Positions 1 to 4,988 of a stretch of 6,204 nucleotides of DNA are shown in pieces. Below the pieces are notes generated by a model. That model had not been told where the DNA came from. It searched no databases and saw only the letters and a program-made list of their open reading frames with translations. The position numbers were made by a program, and so were the translations under genes. Position 1 is the stretch's first letter; the number at the start of each line of letters is the position of its first letter. The stretch comes from JANNHP01 sp031404455. Its GTDB lineage: Bacteria; Planctomycetota; JAJSAM01; JAJVHW01. The stretch spans positions 1 to 6,204 of the forward strand of contig JANNHP010000324.1 in assembly GCA_031404455.1 (NCBI GenBank), in the 5' to 3' direction.

Positions 1-188
1 GCTCCGGCGACGCCGGCGAGGAGCACGAGCGAGATCGTCTCGACCGCCGCCATCGCGGCACTCGCGAGGAGGAGGCGCCGCACGGTCAGACGGCCCGAAG
101 CGTCTCGCCGCGAGACGACGCGAGCGCCCGCGACCGCGGTGAGCGCGGCGACGCCCCAGGCGACGAGACGAAAGGTCTCCGGCGTCAC
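1..188 (-). CDS. N-terminal part of a hypothetical membrane protein (cut by window edge)
   Basis: I do not recognise the family. On the minus strand a frame starts at GTG (188-186) and stays open for 62 complete codons to the window edge. The GTG overlaps the selA stop codon in a GTGA arrangement (188-185), typical of translationally coupled genes. The peptide begins MTPETFRLVAWGVAALTAVA. It has a hydrophobic stretch at about residues 8-25, a basic loop (R23, R27, R28, R33, R37, R38) and a second hydrophobic stretch at about 39-62 carrying a Glu at 50. This suggests a multi-pass inner-membrane protein with its basic loop in the cytoplasm. No Shine-Dalgarno is obvious, so translation may depend on ribosomes finishing selA. 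A role linked to selenium is possible only by association. GC-rich DNA stays open easily, so the call rests on the overlap and the hydrophobic pattern. Confidence 0.5.
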   Translation of the reverse strand, partial: MTPETFRLVAWGVAALTAVAGARVVSRRDASGRLTVRRLLLASAAMAAVETISLVLLAGVAG

Positions 189-1570
189 GCGGCGAGAGCC
201 GCGAGCGCCGCGAGCACCATCGCGTCCTCGCCGGGCTGGATCGTGCGCGGGTCGAGGAAGAGACGGTCGGCGTGGACGCGGACGAAGAGCGACGGATCGC
301 CGCAGCGCAGGCGCCGCGCGGTCTCGGAGGCCGAGACGCCGGCGGGCGGTGCCACCGAGACGCACTTCGTCGGGATCTCGCGGACCGGGAGGGCCCCGGA
401 ACCCGCATAGCTGACGCCGTCGTCGACTCTCGGATCGAGCGCCGGCGCGGACTTCCGGATCGCCGCCGCGAGCTTCTTCGCGCGCGCGGCGATCGTCTCC
501 AGCGACTCCGTCAGCATGCGGGCCGTCGGGTGATCGCGCAGGAGTGCGTCCTTGTCCCGGAAGAGGCGAAGCGTGGCCTCGAGCGCGATGAGGTCGAGCT
601 TCCCGGCGCGCAGCGCACGCGCGAACTGGTTGTCGTCGCAGCGCTCCACGATCGACTTCTTGCCGAGGATGACGCCGCCCTGCGGCCCGCCGATCAGCTT
701 GTCCGCCGAGCAGGTGACGACGTCGGCGCCCGCACGGAGCGAGTCGGCGACGAGCGGTTCGTCGAAAGCGGCGTCGAGTTTCACGAGAGCTCCCGATCCG
801 AGGTCGTCGATCACCGGCAGTCCGCGTTCGCGGCCGAGCGCGACCAGTTCCTCGATCGACGGCTCGCCGACGAAACCGACCACCCGGTAGTTGCTCGGGT
901 GGACGCGGATGATCGCCGCCGTGTTCTCGGTGATGGCGTCGCGGTAGTCCCGCAGATGCGTGCGGTTCGTGCAGCCGACCTCGACCATGCGGCAGCCCGC
1001 GCGCGCCATCACGTCGGGCATGCGGAACGCCCCGCCGATCTCGACGAGTTGCCCGCGCGAGACGATCACTTCCTTCCCCGGGGCCAGCGTGTTGAGCACG
1101 AGCATCACGGCCGCGGCGTTGTTGTTGACGACGGTCGCCGCCTCGCAGCCGGTCAGCTCCTTCAGGATCTCCTCGCAGAACCGCTCGCGCCGTCCGCGCT
1201 CGTTCGTCTCGGGATCGATCGCGAGGAGGCAGTAGCCCGACGCCTCGGCGACGAGAGCGTCGATCGCGGCCTTCGGCAGCACCGCGCGGCCGAGCCCGGT
1301 GTGCAGCACGATCCCCGTCGCGTTGACGACCCGCCGGAGTCCGGGCCGGTCGGCGCGGGCGAGATCGGAGGCGGCGCGCGCGACGATCGCCTCGGCCGCG
1401 GGTGCCGCCGCCCCCGCCGTCACCTCGGCCCGCGCCGCGTCGAGCGCGCGGCGCATCGCCGCGACGACGACGTCCCTCGACCGGCATTCGAGCAGCGGCG
1501 CGGCCGACGGATGCTCGAGCAGCGCCGTCACCGCCGGCAGCGCACGCATCCGCGCGTTGATGTCGTCCAT
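185..1570 (-). CDS. selA: L-seryl-tRNA(Sec) selenium transferase (selenocysteine synthase)
   Basis: SelA is a cytoplasmic, PLP-dependent enzyme that converts seryl-tRNA(Sec) to selenocysteinyl-tRNA(Sec) using selenophosphate from SelD. The 461-aa product matches the usual length of about 460 aa. It has the short N-terminal tRNA-binding region (RALPAVTALLEHPS, residues 9-22). The PLP fold follows, with VVNATGIVLHTGLGRA (81-96), a VVNNNAAAVMLVLN segment (147-160), SRGQLVEIGGAFRMPDVM (171-188), TNRTHLRDY (201-209) and a VIDDLGSGAL stretch (253-262). The PLP lysine is K291 in CSADKLIGGPQGG, where many homologues have S-G-D-K. The C-terminus keeps the LFLDPRTIQPGED motif. The ATG at 1570 matches the family N-terminus, but the upstream ribosome site is weak. 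The gene lies 98 bp after the phosphatase gene and its stop overlaps the next gene. selB, selC and selD are not in the window. The family call is secure. Confidence 0.96.
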   Translation of the reverse strand: MDDINARMRALPAVTALLEHPSAAPLLECRSRDVVVAAMRRALDAARAEVTAGAAAPAAEAIVARAASDLARADRPGLRRVVNATGIVLHTGLGRAVLPKAAIDALVAEASGYCLLAIDPETNERGRRERFCEEILKELTGCEAATVVNNNAAAVMLVLNTLAPGKEVIVSRGQLVEIGGAFRMPDVMARAGCRMVEVGCTNRTHLRDYRDAITENTAAIIRVHPSNYRVVGFVGEPSIEELVALGRERGLPVIDDLGSGALVKLDAAFDEPLVADSLRAGADVVTCSADKLIGGPQGGVILGKKSIVERCDDNQFARALRAGKLDLIALEATLRLFRDKDALLRDHPTARMLTESLETIAARAKKLAAAIRKSAPALDPRVDDGVSYAGSGALPVREIPTKCVSVAPPAGVSASETARRLRCGDPSLFVRVHADRLFLDPRTIQPGEDAMVLAALAALAA

Positions 1571-1587
1571 GGCGGGAGCCTACGTGA

Positions 1588-1603
1588 GCCCCGCGAACGG
1601 GGC
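1588..1603 (-). other. Small GC hairpin in the selA leader
   Basis: Perfect 6-bp stem GCCCCG/CGGGGC with a 4-nt loop, which reads TTCG on the minus strand. It lies 17 nt upstream of the selA ATG, between the phosphatase stop and selA. There is no T-tract, so it is not a canonical terminator. It could stabilise the leader or limit ribosome access to selA, which has only a weak ribosome site. A 6-bp GC stem can occur by chance in DNA this rich in G and C. Confidence 0.25.
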
Positions 1604-1668
1604 CACCTTCCGCAACTCCCCGTGCGGGCGCAGACCTGCTCGCCGACCGATCATCGCGCCCGCGGGTC

Positions 1669-2292
1669 TCACGACGAGAGATGTCGCGTGTCGCTCAGAG
1701 ACTGCAGCGACTTGTTCCAGAAGGGGCCTGCCTGCCGCAGATGAGTGATGCCGCCCGGCTCGCTCCGGAGATCGATGTAGCCGGCGTGTTCGATCGGCAG
1801 GCCGAGCCACGCGGCGGTCACGAACGTCATGGCGAAGCCGTGCGTCACGATGACGACGTGCCGTTCCCGCATCGCGTCGACCTCGGCCATGGCGGCGTAG
1901 ATGCGGGACGCGAACACCCGCCTCGTTTCGGCGCCGTCGATCACGGTGTGGTCGAGGCGATCACCGGTCCGCGGCGGATGGACGATTCGGTCGGCGAGCC
2001 ATTGCTGTGGTTTCCCGTCGGCAGTTCCCGAGCTGATCTCGCGCAGCCGCGCGTCGATGTCCATCTGCAGACCCAGCGCATCTGCGATGACCTGGCCGGT
2101 TCCGCGCGCTCTGAGGAGATCCGAGGACACGAGCCGGGTGTCTTGCGGGCTCACGCGGCTCTTCACCGCGCGAGCCACCATTTCAGCCTGCCGGCATCCG
2201 CGGTCGGTCAAGTCGCCGTCGTACCAACCGCCGACCAGGCCTTCGACGTGATGCCGTGACTCGCAGTGCGTGACCACGAAGATGTCCCTCAT
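1669..2292 (-). CDS. Histidine phosphatase superfamily protein (phosphoglycerate-mutase-like, non-canonical T-H-C-E motif)
   Basis: The 207-aa protein has the single-domain layout of branch-1 histidine phosphatases, which move or remove phosphoryl groups through a phospho-histidine. The N-terminal strand leads to VVTHCES with the candidate nucleophile H9. GGWYDGDLTDRGCRQAE (residues 21-37) matches the usual G..D..LT..G..QA block. VSSDLLRARGTGQVIADAL (55-73) carries the second phosphate-pocket arginine, LREISSGTADG (83-93) carries the acidic residue, and VIVTHGFAMTF (147-157) has the second histidine, H151. The first motif is T-H-C-E where most members have R-H-G-E. I recall a subgroup with T-H-P-E followed by GGWxD, so this may be a real subfamily, not decay. 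The start at 2292 is fixed by the domain N-terminus and a good GGAGGAG site. Its codons end in A or T more often than those of the flanking genes. The substrate is unknown. Confidence 0.87.
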   Translation of the reverse strand: MRDIFVVTHCESRHHVEGLVGGWYDGDLTDRGCRQAEMVARAVKSRVSPQDTRLVSSDLLRARGTGQVIADALGLQMDIDARLREISSGTADGKPQQWLADRIVHPPRTGDRLDHTVIDGAETRRVFASRIYAAMAEVDAMRERHVVIVTHGFAMTFVTAAWLGLPIEHAGYIDLRSEPGGITHLRQAGPFWNKSLQSLSDTRHLSS

Positions 2293-2296
2293 CGCG

Positions 2297-2303
2297 CTCC
2301 TCC
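2297..2303 (-). promoter_or_regulatory. Ribosome binding site of the phosphatase gene
   Basis: Reads GGAGGAG on the minus strand, with 6 nt between GGAGG and the ATG at 2292. It supports this internal methionine as the true start, inside a much longer open frame that continues upstream to about 3942. Confidence 0.75.
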
Positions 2304-2388
2304 GACTCGGGAGTGGAAAGGGATGGAATCCGGTCGGGCCCGTCCATTGCGCACCCAGCGTGTCCGGGGCTCCGTCCGCCGCGTTGTC

Positions 2389-2403
2389 GTCCGCCGCGCG
2401 GAC
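2389..2403. repeat. 6-bp hairpin with CGC triloop
   Basis: GTCCGC, a CGC loop, then GCGGAC. It overlaps the second copy of the 11-bp direct repeat CGTCCGCCGCG. It is short and GC-only around the loop, so chance is possible, but its triloop matches the three larger hairpins beside it. Confidence 0.35.
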
Positions 2404-2435
2404 AAGAGCAGGCGTAGCAATCTTGCCGGGCCGCG

Positions 2436-2460
2436 CGAGACCCTCCACGGGAGGGTCTCG
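2436..2460. repeat. Perfect 11-bp hairpin, first of a tandem pair
   Basis: Arm CGAGACCCTCC (2436-2446), loop ACG (2447-2449), arm GGAGGGTCTCG (2450-2460), with all 11 pairs Watson-Crick. It has the same design as the hairpin that starts 45 nt further on. The arms differ from that hairpin at one position, and the change is matched on the other side. No T-tract follows on the minus strand, so a standard intrinsic terminator is not indicated. Confidence 0.8.
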
Positions 2461-2480
2461 TAACGCCCGCGGCCAGGGTA

Positions 2481-2505
2481 CGAGACCGTCCTGTGGACGG
2501 TCTCG
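2481..2505. repeat. Perfect 11-bp hairpin, second of a tandem pair
   Basis: Arm CGAGACCGTCC (2481-2491), loop TGT (2492-2494), arm GGACGGTCTCG (2495-2505), fully paired. Compared with the hairpin at 2436-2460, the eighth base of the left arm is G instead of C and its partner is C instead of G, so pairing is kept. The loops differ (ACG and TGT). This is the pattern of a structure held by selection or of a repeated palindromic element. Confidence 0.8.
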
Positions 2506-2557
2506 CGGCAAGCCGCGCCGGGGACCGCCGTGCGCACGCGACCGTACCGAGGGCCAC

Positions 2558-2606
2558 TGAAAGGCTTTGACGGAGCCGCGCCTCGCGGTTCCGTCAAAGC
2601 CTTTCA
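2558..2606 (-). terminator. Long hairpin at the glutamine synthetase stop codon, possible transcript end
   Basis: Inverted repeat with 23-nt arms (2558-2580 and 2584-2606) and a 3-nt spacer (2581-2583). Of 23 pairs, 22 are Watson-Crick; the exception is positions 2575/2589, a G-T pair on the plus strand and an A-C mismatch in minus-strand RNA. The first three bases of the minus-strand stem are the TGA stop of the glutamine synthetase gene. Its place directly after the gene fits a 3' end or mRNA-stabilising hairpin. However, the downstream minus strand reads GTGGCCC, with no T-run, so the terminator role is inferred from position. It could instead be a mobile palindromic repeat. Confidence 0.5.
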
Positions 2607-4823
2607 CCTCACGAACAGCATCTCGTGGTACCGCGGCAGCGGCCACCACGCGTCGCCGCAGAGGTTCTCGACGCGGTCCGACGCGATTCGCGTGCGCTGC
2701 ATCGCGGGGACGAGGTCCGACGCGTAGCGGCGCGTCTTCTCCTTCTCGTCGTGGACGGCGTCGAGCGTCTGACGGACTTCGAGAAGCTTGTCGCGCGCGG
2801 CTTCGACCTCGCCGAGCGCCTTCGCGAACTCCCGCGCGCGGCCGGCGTGCGGCGCGTCGATGCCGGCGGCCTTCGTGTCGGCGACCGAGCGGCAGAGCGC
2901 GCCGAGGAAACCGGCTGCGGCCGGGACGATCGACACGTCCACGAGCTTGAGCAACGCCTGGTACTCGATGTCGATGTCCTTCAGGTAGCGCTCCGTCCGG
3001 ACGTGGACGCGCGCCAGGACCTCCTCCGCGGAGAAGATGCCCTGCTTCACGAGGAAGCGATGGTGCTTCGGCTCGGCGAGCCACTCGAGCGACTCGGGCG
3101 TCTTGCGCAGGTTCGGGAGACCGCGCCGCTCGGCCTCCTGCTGCCACGCGTCCGAGTAGCCGTCGCCCTCGAAGCGGATCGCCGCCGTCTCGCGCGCGAC
3201 GACCTGCAGCACGTCGAGCACCGCGGCCTCGACGCCGACGCCGGAGTCGAGACGCTTCCTGATCTCGGCATCCATGTCGGCCACCGCGTCGGCGACCGCC
3301 GAGTTGATGACCGTCAGCGGGAACGACACGGCCATCGAACTGCCGCACGCGCGGAACTCGAACTTGTTGCCCGTGAACGCGAACGGCGACGTGCGGTTCC
3401 TGTCCGTCGAGTCGCGCGCGATCTCCGGCAGGTGCGAGATGCCGAGGGAGAGCACCTTCTCGCGCGCGGCGCCGTCGCGGGGAAGGCCCTGCGCCAGGCG
3501 GTCGAAGATCTCGGAGAGGTACTTCCCGAGGAAGACCGAGATGATCGCCGGCGGCGCTTCGTTCGCGCCGAGCCGGTGGTCGTTGCCCGCGCCCGAGATG
3601 GCGGCACGCAGCACGCCCGCGTGACGGTGGACGGCGCGCATCACGGCCGTCGTGATGACGAGGAAGCGCAGGTTGTGTTCCGGCGTCTCGCCCGGCTCGA
3701 GGAGGTTCGCCCAGGAACCGTTCGACTTCTTCCCGGCGAGCGACCAGTTGAGGTGCTTGCCCGAACCGTTGATCCCGGCGAACGGCTTCTCGTGGAAGAG
3801 GACCTCGAAGTTGTGACGCCGCGCGACGCGCCGCATCACCTCCATGGTGAGCTGGTTGTGGTCGGCCGCGAGGTGCGCCTCCTCGAAGATGGGTGCGGTC
3901 TCGAACTGGGCGGGTGCGACCTCGTTGTGACGGGTCTTGCACGGCACGCCGAGCTTGTAGAGCGAATGCTCGAACTCGCTCATGAAGGCCGCGACGCGCT
4001 GCGGGATCGAGCCGAAGTAGTGGTCTTCCAACTGCTGGCCCTTCGGCGGCGCCGCGCCGACGAGAGAGCGTCCGGCGACGACGAGGTCGGGCCGCAGCGG
4101 CAGGAATGCGCGGTCGAGGAGGAAGTACTCCTGCTCCGCGCCGACCGTGGACGTGACGCGCAGGAACGGTTCCTCTCCGATCGTCGCGAGGAGCTTCGTC
4201 ACCTCGCGGTTGACGGCCTCCATGCTGCGCAGGAGCCCCGTCTTCTCGTCAAGAGCGTGGCCGTGCCAGGAGAGGTAGGCGGAGGGGATGCAGAGCGTCG
4301 TGCCCTCCTTCGTGCCGAGGAGGAACATCGGGCTCGACGGGTCCCACGCCGTGTAGCCGCGGGCCTCGAACGTGGAGCGCATGCCGCCCGAGGGGAAGCT
4401 CGAGGCGTCGGGCTCGCTCTGGATCAACTGCGCTGCACCGAAGCTCTCGACGGGCTCGCCGCCGAACATCGTCGTGAGGAAGGCATCGTGCTTCTCGGCG
4501 GTGAGACCGGTCAGCGGCTGGAACCAGTGGCAGAAGTGCGTGGCGCCGTTCTCGATCGCCCACTCCTTCGCCGCGTGGGCGACGGCCGCCGCGACCGTCG
4601 GTTCGAGGCGCGCCTGCTTCTCGACGCAGGCGAGGAGCTTGTCGTAGATGGACGACGGGAGCTTCTCGCGCATCTTGCGCAGGTCGAACGTTCGCACGCC
4701 GTACTCCGCCGAGACGCGGATGCGCCCCTGAGGGTCGCGCGGCACGTCGAACTCGCGCGGCTCGCGAGCCGCCGCCGTGGCGAGCGCCGCCATGCGCCCT
4801 TCCGAACCCTTGGTAGCACTCAT
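2604..4823 (-). CDS. glnN: Glutamine synthetase type III (GSIII)
   Basis: This cytoplasmic enzyme joins ammonium and glutamate to form glutamine with ATP. At 739 aa it has the length of GSIII (about 700-730 aa), far longer than type I (about 470 aa). An N-terminal GSIII region (about residues 25-220) contains HFCHWFQPLTG and SSFPSGGMRSTFEARGYTAWD. The catalytic barrel has VGAEQEYFLLDR (227-238), HNEVAPAQFE (299-308), NGSGKHLNWS (352-361), GNDHRLGANEAPP (413-425) and NRTSPFAFTGNKFEFRACGS (476-495), which supply metal, ATP and glutamate contacts. The GSIII C-terminal helical domain (about 550-739) ends WWPLPRYHEMLF. The start at 4823 is preferred over the upstream ATGs at 4853 and 4847 because GGAGG sits 8 nt before it; the longer version would be 749 aa. 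The symbol glnN is used for GSIII in some bacteria. No regulatory gene is adjacent. Confidence 0.96.
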   Translation of the reverse strand: MSATKGSEGRMAALATAAAREPREFDVPRDPQGRIRVSAEYGVRTFDLRKMREKLPSSIYDKLLACVEKQARLEPTVAAAVAHAAKEWAIENGATHFCHWFQPLTGLTAEKHDAFLTTMFGGEPVESFGAAQLIQSEPDASSFPSGGMRSTFEARGYTAWDPSSPMFLLGTKEGTTLCIPSAYLSWHGHALDEKTGLLRSMEAVNREVTKLLATIGEEPFLRVTSTVGAEQEYFLLDRAFLPLRPDLVVAGRSLVGAAPPKGQQLEDHYFGSIPQRVAAFMSEFEHSLYKLGVPCKTRHNEVAPAQFETAPIFEEAHLAADHNQLTMEVMRRVARRHNFEVLFHEKPFAGINGSGKHLNWSLAGKKSNGSWANLLEPGETPEHNLRFLVITTAVMRAVHRHAGVLRAAISGAGNDHRLGANEAPPAIISVFLGKYLSEIFDRLAQGLPRDGAAREKVLSLGISHLPEIARDSTDRNRTSPFAFTGNKFEFRACGSSMAVSFPLTVINSAVADAVADMDAEIRKRLDSGVGVEAAVLDVLQVVARETAAIRFEGDGYSDAWQQEAERRGLPNLRKTPESLEWLAEPKHHRFLVKQGIFSAEEVLARVHVRTERYLKDIDIEYQALLKLVDVSIVPAAAGFLGALCRSVADTKAAGIDAPHAGRAREFAKALGEVEAARDKLLEVRQTLDAVHDEKEKTRRYASDLVPAMQRTRIASDRVENLCGDAWWPLPRYHEMLFVR

Positions 4824-4829
4824 GCTGAA

Positions 4830-4836
4830 CACCTCC
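4830..4836 (-). promoter_or_regulatory. Ribosome binding site that decides the glutamine synthetase start
   Basis: Reads GGAGGTG on the minus strand, 8 nt (after GGAGG) before the ATG at 4823. The in-frame ATGs at 4853 and 4847 have no comparable site, so the ten extra N-terminal residues are probably not translated. Confidence 0.7.
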
Positions 4837-4866
4837 GAAACGCCCATGCCCATGGGTCGGGCCCCG

Positions 4867-4896
4867 AGTCTAGGAGGGGACGGGGACAGGCGTCAG
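4867..4896 (-). promoter_or_regulatory. Candidate sigma-70-like promoter of the glutamine synthetase gene
   Basis: On the minus strand CTGACG (4896-4891) and TAGACT (4872-4867) are separated by 18 nt, each matching the -35 and -10 consensus at four of six bases. Transcription would start near 4860. That leaves a leader of about 37 nt before the ATG at 4823 and almost none before the ATG at 4853. The match is moderate, and promoter rules for this organism are unknown. Confidence 0.35.
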
Positions 4897-4926
4897 AGGT
4901 CCCGCGGCGGGCGGCTCCGCGGCATT

Positions 4927-4947
4927 CGACGCGGCGTGTTTGCGTCG
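4927..4947. repeat. 6-bp inverted repeat in the divergent promoter region
   Basis: CGACGC (4927-4932) and GCGTCG (4942-4947) with a 9-nt spacer. Its centre-to-centre distance of about 15 bp and its position between two divergent genes would suit a regulator site, but short GC inverted repeats are common in such DNA. Confidence 0.2.
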
Positions 4948-4974
4948 CGAGCCCGCTAGCATCCGCGCGTCCTG

Positions 4975-4983
4975 AAGGGAGGA
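4975..4983 (+). promoter_or_regulatory. Ribosome binding site of the beta-propeller gene
   Basis: Reads AAGGGAGGA, with 6 nt between GGAGG and the ATG at 4989. It fixes the start, which is followed directly by a signal peptide. Confidence 0.75.
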
Positions 4984-4988
4984 CGTCA

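Larger units (their letters stand above)
2293..2603. other. 311-bp intergenic region rich in inverted repeats, no convincing gene
   Basis: No frame here looks like a real gene on either strand: the open frames are Arg/Pro/Gly-rich and carry no recognisable motif. The stretch holds four hairpins (2389-2403, 2436-2460, 2481-2505 and 2558-2606), all with 3-nt loops. It also holds an 11-bp direct repeat, CGTCCGCCGCG, at 2373-2383 and 2388-2398. A 7-bp inverted pair, CTTGCCG (2422-2428) and CGGCAAG (2506-2512), encloses the two central hairpins, and GGCCGCG (2429-2435) can pair with CGCGGCC (2468-2474). I could not pick out a promoter for the phosphatase gene. Confidence 0.7.

Noticed and set aside
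165..179. GAGAC/GTCTC inverted repeat within the membrane protein gene, similar to the GAGACC motif of the intergenic hairpins
   Set aside because: Only 5 bp of pairing and inside a coding region. The resemblance to the 11-bp hairpin arms is limited to the shared GAGAC.
1571..1668. Possible selC (tRNA-Sec) in the 98-bp gap before selA
   Set aside because: The size fits, but there is no acceptor stem, no UCA anticodon arm and no proper T-loop. The GCCCCG-TTCG-CGGGGC hairpin has a 4-nt loop instead of the 7-nt T-loop.
272..1744. 490-codon open frame on the plus strand opposite selA
   Set aside because: Antisense to a clear selA gene. The product is dominated by Arg, Asp and Ala, as expected from the reverse complement of GC-biased codons, and has no domain.
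1580..1810. 76-codon minus-strand open frame across the phosphatase end and the selA leader
   Set aside because: More than half overlaps the phosphatase C-terminus in another frame; Arg/His-rich composition, no ribosome site and no recognisable motif.
1669..3942. 757-codon open frame on the minus strand that joins an alternative frame of the glutamine synthetase gene to the phosphatase
   Set aside because: The upstream 550 codons overlap the glutamine synthetase gene and the palindromic gap, and are Arg/Gly/Ala-rich with no motif. Only the part from the ATG at 2292 is a real protein with its own ribosome site.
2604..4823. Several further open frames of about 75-125 codons on both strands inside the glutamine synthetase gene
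   Set aside because: All are Ser/Arg/Ala/Pro-rich shadows of a full-length conserved gene and have no independent ribosome site or motif.
4940..4962. Plus-strand promoter for the propeller gene with TTGCGT and TAGCAT
   Set aside because: The two hexamers are only 11 nt apart, too close for sigma-70, and no better -35 element lies 16-18 nt upstream of TAGCAT.
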